A stretch of DNA of 64,000 bases from Alcaligenes faecalis (GCF_002443155.1 NZ_CP023667.1:1860001-1924000); one strand, 5' to 3'; numbered from the stretch's first letter, positions 33,110 through 43,049 are shown. Notes: a model not told the origin generated them from the letters alone. Numbers and translations are program-made.

Positions 33110-36100
33110 CAGTGCTGCCCTCCTTGCGAACCGGCCGGCTGTGCAGCTTGTTTGGCCTGTTCTTCCTCGTGCAATTTAGCGGCTTCGCCAAACAGACGGG
33201 GTTTAGTTTTAAAGAGCTTGAGGATTACGACAAAGAAGGTCGGCACCATCAAGACAGCCAACGGCGTTGCGGCCAACATACCGCCCAGCACGCCCAGACC
33301 CACTGCGTTCTGGCTGGCAGCACCCGCACCGGTGGAGGTAGCCAGAGGCACCACACCCAGCACAAAGGCGAAGGAGGTCATCAGGATAGGACGGAAACGC
33401 AGGCGGGCAGCTTCCAGAGTGGCATCGACCAAGGTGGCGCCACGTGCGTAGGCATCCTTGGCAAACTCCACAATCAGAATCGCGTTCTTCGCTGACAGAC
33501 CGATCACCGTCACGATACCGACCTGGAAGTACACGTCGTTAGGCATGCCCAGACCGGAGACCAGCAAGACCGAACCCAGCATACCCAGCGGTACGGCCAG
33601 CATCACAGACAGCGGGATCGCCCAGCTTTCGTACAAGGCAGCCAGCAGCATGAACACCACCAGAACGGCCAAGCCCATCAAGATACCCGACTGACCGGCA
33701 GCCTGACGTTCCTGGTAGGACAGACCGGTCCAGTCCACGCCAAAACCGCTAGGCAATTGCTTCATCAGGTTTTCCATCTCGATCATGGCTTCACCCGAGG
33801 TGTAGCCTGGAGCGGGACCACCACTGATACGAACGGACTCGTAGCTGTTGTAGCGCACGATCTGTACCGGACCTTGTTCCGTTGTCTGGTTCACAAAGGC
33901 GGACAGCGGAACCATCTTGCCTTCGCTGTTGCGAGCATTCAGCTTGAGCACATCATCAATGGTCATGCGGTATGGCGCATCAGCTTGTACCCAGACACTT
34001 TGCACACGGCCCTGGTTGGTAAATTTACCCACGAAGGACGAGCCCAGAGCGCCGCCAATCAAGGCAGAGGCTTCGCTGAAGTTCACACCCAAGGCCGCCG
34101 CCTTGTCACGGTCAATTTCCAGACGAATCTGTTTGCCAGGTCCCAAGCCGGTAATACGCACGCTCTGCGGATCAAACACAGGGCTTTGCTTGGCCAGGTT
34201 CAGCAACTGGTCAGCAGCGGCCATCAGGGCATCGTGACCCATGCCACCGCGATCCTCCAGACGCATATCAATACCCGAGGAGTTACCCAGAGCAGAAATA
34301 GCGGGCGGCACAATTGCGATCACCATGGAGTCGGGCAAACCGAACAGCAACTGACCCATGGCCTTGCCGGAAATGGCTTGAGCCGAGTTTTCCTGGCCTT
34401 TACGTTCGTTGAAGTCCTTCAAGGGCACAAAGGCGATTGCCGAGTTCAAACCACTACCGTTAAAGCTGAAACCCTGCACGGCGATGATGTTTTCAACCTG
34501 AGGCTGCTCTTTGAAATAGTCCTCGACCTTGGAGATGGTTTCAATCGTACGGTTGGCTGTCGAACCGGCAGGCAGCTCGATGTTGGCAATCACGTAGCCC
34601 TGATCTTCCTCAGGCAAGAACGCGGTTGGCATGCGCATGTACAGGAAGCCCAGAACCAGCACCATGATCAGGTAGATGAACATCATCCGACCGCCACGAC
34701 GCAAGGTCTTGCCAATAAAGCTTTCGTAGCCGTTGGTGGTACGCGTAAAGACACGGTTGAACCAGCCAAAGAAGCCACGCTTGGTTTCGTGATGGCCCTT
34801 GGGGATAGGTTTCAACAAGGTCGCGCACAGAGCAGGTGTAAAGGTCAGTGCCAAAAAGCCGGAGAAGGCAATCGACACGGCCATGGCCACCGAGAACTGA
34901 CGGTAAATCACACCCACCGAACCGGCCATGAATGCAAGGGGCAAGAACACGGCCGACAGCACCAGCGTAATACCCACAATAGCGCCACTAATTTGCGGCA
35001 TGGCTTTCTTGGTCGCTTCCTTAGGCGAGAGCCCGTCTTCCACCATGATACGTTCGACGTTCTCCACCACCACGATCGCGTCGTCCACCAAAATACCAAT
35101 GGCCAGCACCATCGCGAACATGGTCAGCACGTTCACGGACATGCCCAGCACCTGCATCACCGCGAAGGCCCCCAGAATAGCCACCGGCACCACCAGTGCA
35201 GGGATCAGGGTATAGCGCACGTTTTGCAGGAACACGTACATCACGATGAACACCAGCACCATGGCTTCCAGCAAGGTGTAGACCACCTGGGTGATGGACT
35301 TGTCCACGTAGGGCGAGGTGTCGTAAGGAATGTCGTAGCGGATGTTTTCCGGGAAGAACTCGGCCAACTTCTCCATTTCGACTTTAATCGCTGCGGCGGT
35401 ATCCAGCGCGTTCGCTTCGGGCAGCAAGGAGATAGCAAAAGCCGCTGTCGGCTTGCTGTTCAGACGAGCACCAAACTGGTAGTTGTCCGCCCCCACTTCC
35501 ACACGAGCGACATCTTTAATACGCACGGTCGAACCATCAGGCTGCGAGCGCAGAATGATGTTCTCAAACTCTTCCACCGTTGCCAGCTGACCGTTCACCG
35601 TAATGGGTGCGGCCACACGCTGGCTGTCCTGATTAGGTGGGCCACCCAGAATACCGGCAGACACCAGCATGTTTTGCTGACGAATGGCGTTGGTCACGTC
35701 GGCTGGACTCATCTGGTAACCGACCAGCTTGGCAGGGTCCAGCCACACACGCATGGCGCGACCGGCTGCAAACAGCTGGAAGCGAGCCACACCAGGAACA
35801 CGAGAAATCGTGTTCTTGATGTTGCGTTCAATGTAGTCGGCCAAAGCTGTCTGGTCCAGGCTGCCGTCCGTGGAGGACAAGGTCACCACTTGCAGAAAAC
35901 CCGTACTGGATTGCTCAACGTGCAGGCCCTGCTCCATCACCGCGGTCGGCAAGGACGCGGTAATGTTGCTGACCCGGTTCTGGACGTCCACCTGAGCCAT
36001 GTCAGGATTGGTACCAGGACGGAAAGTAGCGGTGATTTCGGTCGAGCCGTAGGAGTCACTGACGGACTCGTAGTACAGCAGGCCTTTGGCACCGTTCAGC

Positions 36101-36303
36101 TGATCTTCAATCACACTGGCTACCGTACTGGCGACGTCTTCCGCCGTCGCACCTGGGTAGGTCGCCCGGATGGTGACCGAAGGTGGTGCCACATCGGGAT
36201 ACTGCGCTACAGGCATATTGGGCAAGGCCAATAAGCCAAATAGCGTGATCGCCAAGGCAACGACCCATGCAAAAATGGGCCTTTCAATAAAAAACTGAGG
36301 CAT
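33109..36303 (-). CDS. RND efflux pump inner-membrane transporter, HAE1 (AcrB/MexB) family
   Basis: A 1064-residue proton-driven multidrug transporter. The N-terminus (MPQFFIERPIFAWVVALAIT) is typical of AcrB-type pumps; twelve membrane helices and two large periplasmic loops follow. The proton-relay aspartate pair in the fourth helix is present (GILVDDAIVVVENVERIM). Length and motifs indicate hydrophobic/amphiphilic drug efflux rather than heavy-metal efflux. It lies 5 bases after the adaptor gene and overlaps the channel gene. Specificity cannot be read from the sequence. Confidence 0.96.
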   Translation of the reverse strand: MPQFFIERPIFAWVVALAITLFGLLALPNMPVAQYPDVAPPSVTIRATYPGATAEDVASTVASVIEDQLNGAKGLLYYESVSDSYGSTEITATFRPGTNPDMAQVDVQNRVSNITASLPTAVMEQGLHVEQSSTGFLQVVTLSSTDGSLDQTALADYIERNIKNTISRVPGVARFQLFAAGRAMRVWLDPAKLVGYQMSPADVTNAIRQQNMLVSAGILGGPPNQDSQRVAAPITVNGQLATVEEFENIILRSQPDGSTVRIKDVARVEVGADNYQFGARLNSKPTAAFAISLLPEANALDTAAAIKVEMEKLAEFFPENIRYDIPYDTSPYVDKSITQVVYTLLEAMVLVFIVMYVFLQNVRYTLIPALVVPVAILGAFAVMQVLGMSVNVLTMFAMVLAIGILVDDAIVVVENVERIMVEDGLSPKEATKKAMPQISGAIVGITLVLSAVFLPLAFMAGSVGVIYRQFSVAMAVSIAFSGFLALTFTPALCATLLKPIPKGHHETKRGFFGWFNRVFTRTTNGYESFIGKTLRRGGRMMFIYLIMVLVLGFLYMRMPTAFLPEEDQGYVIANIELPAGSTANRTIETISKVEDYFKEQPQVENIIAVQGFSFNGSGLNSAIAFVPLKDFNERKGQENSAQAISGKAMGQLLFGLPDSMVIAIVPPAISALGNSSGIDMRLEDRGGMGHDALMAAADQLLNLAKQSPVFDPQSVRITGLGPGKQIRLEIDRDKAAALGVNFSEASALIGGALGSSFVGKFTNQGRVQSVWVQADAPYRMTIDDVLKLNARNSEGKMVPLSAFVNQTTEQGPVQIVRYNSYESVRISGGPAPGYTSGEAMIEMENLMKQLPSGFGVDWTGLSYQERQAAGQSGILMGLAVLVVFMLLAALYESWAIPLSVMLAVPLGMLGSVLLVSGLGMPNDVYFQVGIVTVIGLSAKNAILIVEFAKDAYARGATLVDATLEAARLRFRPILMTSFAFVLGVVPLATSTGAGAASQNAVGLGVLGGMLAATPLAVLMVPTFFVVILKLFKTKPRLFGEAAKLHEEEQAKQAAQPAGSQGGQH

Positions 36304-36308
36304 GTCGC

Positions 36309-37547
36309 TTACTCGCTAGACTTGGCTTCGTTTGGCTCAGCAGCGGCGGCCGGTTCCTGTGCGGGGGCCGCATCAGGAGCAGGTGCAGCGGCTGACTTGT
36401 CGCCCTTCCAAGGCATCGTCTGGACAGGGGCACCGGGACGAATCTTCTGGAAGCCTTCGACAATGATCTGGTCGCCGGCTTGCAAGCCTTTGTTGACCAC
36501 ATACTGACCATCGCTCTCAGGTCCCAACACGACAGGTACGGACTGGGCTTTTTCTTCACGAACTACATAAATGTTGGAAGCACCATCCGAGGTGTACTGA
36601 ACAGCTTGGGCGGGCACCAGCAAGGCATCCGGAATAACGCCTTGTTCCAGACGTACGCGTACGTACATGCCGGGCAAGAGGATTTCGTCGGGGTTCGGGA
36701 ACACGGCACGCAAGGTTACTTGCGAGGTGGAGGGATCCACGCTGACACCGCTAAACAGCAAAGCGCCATCCTGATCGTACAGGGAACCATCTTCCAGAAC
36801 GGCCTTGGCTTTGGCCTGGCCTTCACCAGCCGACTTCAAGGTGCCATCGGCCATGGCGCGACGCAGCTGCGTCAGTTCAGCAGTGGAACGTGTCACGTCA
36901 ATATAGACACGGTCCAGTTGCTGCACGGTGGCCATATGGGTGGCGTTGGCGGCAGAGACCAGGGCCCCTTCAGTAACCAGAGACTTGCCGATACGGCCCG
37001 ATACGGGCGACACAATCTTGGTGTAGCCCAAATCGATATTGGCGCTGTCCAAGGTTGCTTGCGCAGCGGCAATGGCGGCATCCGCCTGCATGGCGCGGGC
37101 CTTGGCGTTATCGTAATCCTGGCGGGAAACCGCATTTTCCTTGATCAGGCGCTCGTAACGCTGGGCCAATTGCTTGGCGCTTTGCGCGTCGGCCTGGGCA
37201 TTTTTCAGCTGGGCGGCAGCCTGATTGCGAACTGCGCGGTACGGAGCCGGGTCAATGGTAAACAAGAGCTGGTCTTGTTTGACATCAGCGCCCTGCTCAA
37301 AGTTGATCTCTTCCACAATCCCGGAAACACGGGCGCGGATTTGTGCATCTTTAATAGCTTCGACTCGTCCAGGCAGCTCGGAGAACAACTCGGTAGAGGT
37401 CGGTTGGACGGTAATCACACTGACCGGGACCTTCATCCCGCCGGCCGGAGCTTGAGGCTCTTTGTTGCCGCAAGCGGCCAGAAGAACCAAGGAAGAGAAG
37501 GCAGCAATGCGAAAAGTCTGCCGACCCAACAAGCTTTGAAATGACAT
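36309..37547 (-). CDS. RND efflux periplasmic adaptor, MexA/AcrA type
   Basis: A 412-residue membrane-fusion protein linking pump and channel. A lipoprotein signal peptide ends at LLAAC (cysteine near residue 26). Barrel-sandwich (lipoyl-like), alpha-hairpin (about 100-170, with QLAQRYERLIKENAVSRQDY) and beta-barrel domains follow, then a Pro/Ala/Glu-rich tail. The ATG at 37547 follows AGGAG; the frame runs 9 codons further without support. It is the first gene of the pump operon. A 17-base perfect palindrome lies 31 bases upstream, a likely repressor site, but no repressor gene is adjacent. Confidence 0.94.
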   Translation of the reverse strand: MSFQSLLGRQTFRIAAFSSLVLLAACGNKEPQAPAGGMKVPVSVITVQPTSTELFSELPGRVEAIKDAQIRARVSGIVEEINFEQGADVKQDQLLFTIDPAPYRAVRNQAAAQLKNAQADAQSAKQLAQRYERLIKENAVSRQDYDNAKARAMQADAAIAAAQATLDSANIDLGYTKIVSPVSGRIGKSLVTEGALVSAANATHMATVQQLDRVYIDVTRSTAELTQLRRAMADGTLKSAGEGQAKAKAVLEDGSLYDQDGALLFSGVSVDPSTSQVTLRAVFPNPDEILLPGMYVRVRLEQGVIPDALLVPAQAVQYTSDGASNIYVVREEKAQSVPVVLGPESDGQYVVNKGLQAGDQIIVEGFQKIRPGAPVQTMPWKGDKSAAAPAPDAAPAQEPAAAAEPNEAKSSE

Positions 37548-37790
37548 GAAGAACTCCTGAGCTAAGCGTTGCATGGGAGTTTAACGCTTAAACTGACTGG
37601 ATTGTATGGTTTGGACAAGCAGCAAGTATATGTCGAAAAAGCCCAAATCAAACAGCAAAATTTGCGATGAGACTCATTCTTATCTTGCAATCGTTTGGCG
37701 ACTACGATTAGCCAGCTACCCCCTTGCACTTGCCCCGTCGTCAGCCCACGTCAAAAGAACACGTATTATCATATACCTAGGGTTTTTTGA
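37548..37790 (-). promoter_or_regulatory. RND operon promoter region with 17-bp palindrome
   Basis: No gene is seen in the 307 bases between the efflux adaptor and the ABC ATPase. The main feature is the perfect palindrome AGTTTAA-CGC-TTAAACT at 37578-37594. On the minus strand a TATACT -10 box (37630-37625) would put the transcription start near 37617, so the palindrome falls about 25-40 bases into the transcript, a classic repressor position. The -35 box is weak. Confidence 0.55.
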
Positions 37791-37793
37791 GTA

Positions 37794-37833
37794 TAAAAAA
37801 ACCGCGTTTAACCCCTAGAGTTGACGCGGTTTT
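37794..37833 (-). terminator. Terminator after ABC ATPase gene
   Basis: Arms AAAACCGCG (37798-37806) and CGCGGTTTT (37825-37833) with an 18-base loop. On the minus strand a T run continues (seven T). It closes the ABC transporter operon and separates it from the RND promoter. Confidence 0.85.
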
Positions 37834-37854
37834 CCAGATCCGGAATAGTGCTTT

Positions 37855-38649
37855 CTAACCTAGCAATAAACTATCGTCGGCTAGTGTTTCACCCCGCACC
37901 CGCTCAAACATCTCCAGCAAATCACGCACATCCAGACCCTGGCGTTGCTCGCCGCTGACATCCAGTACTACCTTGCCCTGGTGCAGCATCACCGTGCGAT
38001 CACCCACGTCCAGAGCCTGACGCATGCTGTGCGTCACCATCATGGTAGTCAGGCCACCTTCACGCACAATACGGTTAGTCAGTTGCAAAACAAAGTCAGC
38101 CGTACGCGGGTCCAGCGCAGCCGTATGCTCGTCCAGCAGCAAGATCTTGGAAGGACGCAGTGCGGCCATCAGCAAGCTGACAGCCTGACGCTGGCCCCCC
38201 GACAACAAACCAATACGGTCTGTCAGACGGTTTTCCAGACCCAGGCCCAAGGTTTCCAGACGCTCCGCAAATTCAGCACGCATGGAGTGACGCACGGCAC
38301 GGCTCAGACCGCGGCGGCTGCCACGGCAAGTGGCCAGCGCCATATTCTCTTCAATGGTCAGATCTTCACAGGTCCCGGCCATCGGATCCTGAAACACACG
38401 CGCCACCCAGTTGGCACGCTCCCAAACCGGGCGACGAGTCACATCCACGTTGTCGATCATGATTTGACCATCATCGACAGACTGGTCGCCCGAGATCGCA
38501 TTCAGAAAGGTGGACTTGCCCGCGCCGTTCGAACCGATCACGGTCACAAACTGCCCTTCGGGAATGGTCAGGGACAGCCCGCGCAAGGCACGGGTTTCAA
38601 TAGGCGTGCCTGGGTTAAAGGTCAGGCACAGGTTTTTTGCTTCCAACAT
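37855..38649 (-). CDS. ABC transporter ATP-binding protein, TrpZ-like
   Basis: A 264-residue ATPase of an importer. Walker A is GSNGAGKST (about 39-47), the signature is LSGGQRQAV, and Walker B reads KILLLDEHTAALD, where the EHTAALD form is typical of ATPases paired with the PF04392-type binding proteins. The start codon overlaps the permease stop by one base, so translation is coupled. It is the last gene of a three-gene importer operon. By family it could import tryptophan or another amino acid-like solute, but the ligand is not shown by sequence. Confidence 0.9.
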   Translation of the reverse strand: MLEAKNLCLTFNPGTPIETRALRGLSLTIPEGQFVTVIGSNGAGKSTFLNAISGDQSVDDGQIMIDNVDVTRRPVWERANWVARVFQDPMAGTCEDLTIEENMALATCRGSRRGLSRAVRHSMRAEFAERLETLGLGLENRLTDRIGLLSGGQRQAVSLLMAALRPSKILLLDEHTAALDPRTADFVLQLTNRIVREGGLTTMMVTHSMRQALDVGDRTVMLHQGKVVLDVSGEQRQGLDVRDLLEMFERVRGETLADDSLLLG

Positions 38650-39545
38650 TACTGGGCCCCCTTCTGTTTACGAGCACGCTTTTTCTTGAGCAATGGAATC
38701 ACCAGCGCCACGGTTACCAGCAAAGCGGTGACCAGGTTCAGGTCCTGGGCTTTCAGACCGATGACATCGGCATTCAGGGCCAAAGCAATAAAGAAGCGGT
38801 ACAGAATCGCGCCCAGCACCACGGCCAAAGTGGCGTAGAACAGTTTGCGGGCGGGCAAGATGCTTTCACCCACAATCACGGCAGCCAGACCAATCACGAT
38901 GGTCCCGATACCCATGGAAATATCCGCCCCACCCTGCGACTGAGCAAACAAGGCGCCGGCCAATGCAACCAGCGCATTGGAAATCGCCATGCCCAGCAAG
39001 AGCATATTGCCGGTTGCCACGCCTTGCGCACGCGCCATACGCGCATTGGCACCGGTAGCACGCATGGCCAGACCCGTTTGCGTACCAAAGAACCAGTCCA
39101 GCGCCAGCTTGGCAATGATCACCAAACCGATCAGCAGCAAAGGACGAGCAATATAGTCAGCAATGGATTCAGGCTGCAGAATCGTGAAGACCGTCGGTTC
39201 CATGATCAAGGGCACATTGGGGCGACCCATGATGCGCAAGTTGATGGAATACAAGGCAATCATCATCAGGATACTGGCCAGCAGATCCATGATTTTCAGG
39301 CGTACGTTCAACCAGCCGGTAATGGTGCCGGCAATGGCGCCTGCAAAGGTGGCCACGACGGTCGCCAGGAAAGGGTCATTGCCCTGGCTGATCAAGATGG
39401 CGGCAACCGCCCCACCCAAAGGAAAACTGCCATCGACCGTCAGGTCAGGGAATCGCAAGATGCGAAAGGAAATCAGAACACCCAGAGCAACCAGTCCGAA
39501 AATCAGACCAATCTCCAGGGCCCCCCACATTGAATAAATAGACAT
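38649..39545 (-). CDS. ABC transporter permease, TrpY-like
   Basis: A 298-residue permease with about eight to nine membrane helices (IGLIFGLVALGVLISFRIL at the start, a DLTVDGSFPLGG loop, and a Lys/Arg-rich C-terminus ending KKKRARKQKGAQ). The DLTVDGSF motif is a hallmark of permeases that partner the TrpX-type binding proteins. It lies 79 bases after the binding-protein gene and overlaps the ATPase gene by one base. A single permease gene implies a homodimeric channel. Confidence 0.9.
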   Translation of the reverse strand: MSIYSMWGALEIGLIFGLVALGVLISFRILRFPDLTVDGSFPLGGAVAAILISQGNDPFLATVVATFAGAIAGTITGWLNVRLKIMDLLASILMMIALYSINLRIMGRPNVPLIMEPTVFTILQPESIADYIARPLLLIGLVIIAKLALDWFFGTQTGLAMRATGANARMARAQGVATGNMLLLGMAISNALVALAGALFAQSQGGADISMGIGTIVIGLAAVIVGESILPARKLFYATLAVVLGAILYRFFIALALNADVIGLKAQDLNLVTALLVTVALVIPLLKKKRARKQKGAQ

Positions 39546-39624
39546 ATTGTTGGACGTCTAGGATACAAAAGAAACAGGCGGGCAGCTTGTGGCAACCCAC
39601 CTGCAAGAAGCAGTCAGCTCAGGC

Positions 39625-40593
39625 TTATTCGACGATTTTTGTAGCGGACTTCACGAAGTCCTCGTTAAGCGACACGCCTTGGCGCTTGGCAGCGCCCGGA
39701 TTGACATACAGTTCCAGATTGCTGCTGGTCTCGGAAGCCATATCGCCGGGTTTTTCGCCCTTCAGAATACGGATGACCTGTTGACCGGTTTGCAGACCCA
39801 GGTTGTAGTAGTTCACGCCCAAAGCCGCGATAGCACCACGGGCCACACTGTCGGTGTCCGAAGCGATCAAAGGCACTTTGGCGTCCACGCCCACTTTTAC
39901 CAGGGACTCGTAGGCCGACACCACGTTATTGTCGGTATTGGTGTAGATCACATCGACCTTGCCCACCAGGCTACGAGCAGCCGCCCCCACATCCACGGTA
40001 CGAGGCGCGGTGGCTTCCACCAGCGTCATGCCGTGCTTGGGCAGCAATTCTTTCATTTCTTTAACGACCACGGCGGAGTTGGCTTCGCCAGGGTTGTAAA
40101 CCATACCCACACGCTTGGCATCAGGCACGACTTTCTTGATCAAATCAACCTGGGCTTCCAGTGCCAGCGCATCGGACACGCCTGTCACGTTGGTGCCCGA
40201 CGGTGCCATGCTGGGCACCAGGTGCGCCACCACAGGATCGGTCACGGCCGAGTACACCACAGGGATAGTCTTGGTTGCCGACACCACGGCTTGCGCCGAA
40301 GGAGTGGAAATGGCCACAATCACGTCAGCCTTGTCACCGACGAATTTACGAGCGATCTGAGCCGCAATCGCAGGGTTGCCCTGGGCGGTCTGAAACTGCC
40401 ATTTGAAGCCGGAGGCTTCGTTATAACCAGCATCGGTCAGCGCTTTGTGTACTCCATCCTTAATGGCGTCCAGAGCCGGATGTTCCACAATCGACGATAC
40501 CGATACAGATTGCGCATGAACTGCAGCGCCCGACATCAATCCTACACAAGCCAAAGCGGCCGCCACCTGATGCACCGATCTGATCAGTTTCAT
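39625..40593 (-). CDS. ABC transporter substrate-binding protein, TrpX/PF04392 family
   Basis: A 322-residue periplasmic receptor with a signal peptide (MKLIRSVHQVAAALACVGLM, cleavage near VHA). The mature protein starts QSVSVSSIVEHPALDAIKDG, a strong signature of this family, and continues with QGNPAIAAQIARKFV and PVVYSAVTDPVVAHLV. It heads the operon with the permease and ATPase. Family members bind tryptophan, tyrosine or other small molecules; the ligand here is open. I see no T-box or leader peptide in the 98 bases upstream. Confidence 0.92.
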   Translation of the reverse strand: MKLIRSVHQVAAALACVGLMSGAAVHAQSVSVSSIVEHPALDAIKDGVHKALTDAGYNEASGFKWQFQTAQGNPAIAAQIARKFVGDKADVIVAISTPSAQAVVSATKTIPVVYSAVTDPVVAHLVPSMAPSGTNVTGVSDALALEAQVDLIKKVVPDAKRVGMVYNPGEANSAVVVKEMKELLPKHGMTLVEATAPRTVDVGAAARSLVGKVDVIYTNTDNNVVSAYESLVKVGVDAKVPLIASDTDSVARGAIAALGVNYYNLGLQTGQQVIRILKGEKPGDMASETSSNLELYVNPGAAKRQGVSLNEDFVKSATKIVE

Positions 40594-40691
40594 CCAATAC
40601 TCCTTAGATGCAAAAAAACGAAAATTTTAGGTGTTTAGTCTAACGCGAACGGCAGGACTTTGACCCTTCAGGTAATCCCTGCCCCGCTACC

Positions 40692-41453
40692 CTACTGGTC
40701 CTGCATCTGGCGACGGAACGAGAGCAGTTCCCTGGCCCACCGCGTAGCCGGCAAACCATAATCGGCCTGCACTTGCTCGGCCCGACTCAGCAGTTCTCCG
40801 GCCGTCATCTCCAGCGTGCTGCCTTTGAAGGCCAGAACCACCTGATTGCCCTCGTCCATTTCAGGCAAGAGCAATACTTTGCCATTAAAGGCTTCACGAA
40901 TGTTGTCAATATTATGTTTGAAGCTGGGATGGGCACCAAAAAGATTCACCGTCATGATGCCTTCATCATCCAGAACCGCGCGGCAATCCTGATAGAACTC
41001 CAGACTGTCACGTACCGGGCCTTCGGCATGCGCGTCGTACAAGTCCACCATCAAGGCGCGATACTGACTGTGCTGATCGCTATCCTGTACCCAGACACCG
41101 GCGTCAGCCTGATCAATCAGAGACCGTGGGCTGCGCGGTAGCCGGAAGAAAGCATTGCACATGCCAATCACCGACGGATTCCACTCCACCGTCTGTACCT
41201 GACTGCTGGTCTGCTTCAGGCAGAAACGCAGCAGGGAACCCGCCCCCAGCCCCAGAATAGCCAGTTTGTGCTCGGGTTTGGGGTCTTCCATAAATAGCAG
41301 CCAGGCCATCATTTGTTGCGTGTAGGCCAAGACCAATTCAGCGGGCTTGCGAATACGCATTGCACCTTGAATCCACTCCGTTCCAAAGTGCAGATAACGA
41401 ATTCCTTCGCTTTCCGATAACGTAGGACTATCGTCCCCCTGCTCACCAGCCAT
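40692..41453 (-). CDS. Spermidine synthase-like methyltransferase-fold protein
   Basis: A 253-residue Rossmann-fold protein of the spermidine/spermine synthase superfamily. The nucleotide-binding GLGAGSLLRF and the acidic VEWNP strand end are present, with VDLYDAHAEG near the position of the catalytic aspartate region. It lacks the N-terminal beta-hairpin length and several polyamine-pocket residues of true SpeE, and no speD is nearby, so polyamine synthesis is not assured. Such genes are common as spermidine synthase-like in beta-proteobacteria. It is separated from its neighbours by about 100-190 bases and is probably transcribed alone. Confidence 0.8.
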   Translation of the reverse strand: MAGEQGDDSPTLSESEGIRYLHFGTEWIQGAMRIRKPAELVLAYTQQMMAWLLFMEDPKPEHKLAILGLGAGSLLRFCLKQTSSQVQTVEWNPSVIGMCNAFFRLPRSPRSLIDQADAGVWVQDSDQHSQYRALMVDLYDAHAEGPVRDSLEFYQDCRAVLDDEGIMTVNLFGAHPSFKHNIDNIREAFNGKVLLLPEMDEGNQVVLAFKGSTLEMTAGELLSRAEQVQADYGLPATRWARELLSFRRQMQDQ

Positions 41454-41558
41454 GAAACTCTTCCTTGCAAATCAGTCTGGCAACTCGGCTCAAACAGGAG
41501 CAACGTGGCACCCCACATAATCCTGAACCTGGATATGGCCTGACGACAGAGAAAACAG

Positions 41559-41597
41559 CGCCGGACGGCGGCATTGCGCCACGTCCGGCGTTTTTTT
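41559..41597. terminator. Hairpin downstream of the thiolase pseudogene
   Basis: Perfect 9-base arms CGCCGGACG (41559-41567) and CGTCCGGCG (41582-41590). On the plus strand seven T follow (41591-41597); on the minus strand a weaker T-rich stretch follows. It ends transcription of the thiolase copy. The sequence resembles the terminator of the intact thiolase. Confidence 0.65.
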
Positions 41598-41640
41598 AGC
41601 AAGGCGCCATCATAACAGCGATCACTTGATGGGGAACGGC

Positions 41641-42799
41641 TCACTGACGTTCGATAATCATGGCTACTCCCTCGCTACCGCCATGACACATGGTGACCAA
41701 AGCATACCGCCCCTGGATGCGCTGCAACTCATGCAAGGCCTTGACTACCAGTGCAGCTCCTGTCGCCCCCAAAGGATGCCCCCATACTGATACTGCCGCC
41801 ATTCGGATTGACACGCTCCGGATCAAAATCCAGTTCCCGGGCAACGGCGCACACCTGCGCTGCAAACGCTTCATTGGACTCGATCACATCAATATCAGCG
41901 ACCGTCAGTCCCGCTCGCTTGAGCGCCAGGCGAGTCGACGGCACTGGCCCCATGCCCGCAAATTGTGGATCCACGCCCGCATGCGCCCATGAGCGCAGCT
42001 TGCCCATGGGCTTCAAACCCTGCCGGTGCGCCTGCCCCTCTTCCATCATCAGCACCACCGCCGCCCCATCGGCCAAGCCCAGGATATTACCGGCCGTCAC
42101 CGTTCCCCCGTCGCTCTGGAAAATAGGCTTCAAGTCGGCCAGTTGCTCCAGACTGCCATCATGCCGAACACGCTCATCCTGCTCGAAGACGCTCCCATCG
42201 TGGGCCATCATAGTGACGATCTGCTCTTTAAAGTAGCCGTTTTCAATGGCACGAACCGCTCGACGGTGCGACTCCAGGGCCAGTTGATCCTGTTCACAAC
42301 GAGACACACCGTACTTTCTGGCGACATTCTCCCCCGTCACCCCTACATGCTCCCCAGTCAAAGGGCTGATGAAAATTTCCGACAAAACATCAACCAAGGC
42401 CACATTGCCCATGCGGCTGCCCCAGCGCTGGCTTGTCGCCATATAGGGCATTCGACTGGTGCTTTCCACACCGCCAGCCAAAGCCACACCGGCCTCACCC
42501 AGTGCAATCGCTTGCGCTGCCGAAATAATGGCCTGCAAGCCTGATGCACACAAACGGTTCACGCTCATGGCAACCGCCTCCTGAGCCACTCCCGCTTTCA
42601 TGGAAGCCGCCCGCGCCAAATAGATATCCTGGGGCTCAGTCAGCACCACCTGCTCCACTGCCAAGGCAGATACTCCGCTTCTTCCCAACACTTCTTGCAT
42701 GACCGCAGCCCCCATCTCAACGGGCGGGACGCTCCGTAAGGCACCACCGAAGTTACCAAACGCGGTTCGACACCCCTGAACCAGGACGACTTCTTGCAT
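41641..42799 (-). pseudogene. Acetyl-CoA C-acyltransferase (thiolase) copy, frameshifted
   Basis: A thiolase related to the intact gene just upstream, split into two frames. The first frame begins at 42799 (MQEVVLVQGCRTAFGNFGG), keeps the nucleophile in NRLCASGLQAI, and reads correctly to NPNGGSISMG, then breaks. The remaining [25 protein letters not shown] and MCHGG segments continue in another frame to 41641. One extra G in a run of five (41779-41783) causes the shift; without it the protein would be 385 residues. Further signs of decay against the intact copy are an in-frame loss of about five residues (VVLTEPQD versus [13 protein letters not shown]) and CHGGSEG in place of CIGGGQG at the second active cysteine. 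It is therefore probably a real pseudogene, although a base-calling error is possible. Confidence 0.85.
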
Positions 42800-42966
42800 A
42801 CGAATCTCCTTTTAATCTGACCAGAGAAAACAAGGGCTTCATGCTCAGCGACGAAAGCCACGCATTACTTTTAAAACAATTCGATGCATTTGGCCGGATG
42901 CTTAGGAGCCGCTACAAAATCAAATAATCAAGTCGGCGTTTTTATAAGATTTACTTGTATATGCCG

Positions 42967-43005
42967 GAAAAAAAGCCGGAAGTGGTTTGGCACCACGTCC
43001 GGCTT
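42967..43005 (-). terminator. Terminator after intact thiolase gene
   Basis: Arms AAGCCGGA (42973-42980) and TCCGGCTT (42998-43005), with an inner GTGGT/ACCAC stem. On the minus strand a T run follows. It separates the two thiolase copies into different transcripts. Confidence 0.8.
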
Positions 43006-43049
43006 TCTTGCTCTCTAAACAAACGTTAGAGACGGTCTATCCGCAAGGT

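Noticed and set aside
33757..36234. An 825-codon plus-strand open frame opposite the RND transporter
   Set aside because: It is the antisense of a confirmed gene, rich in His and Gln, with no recognisable domain.
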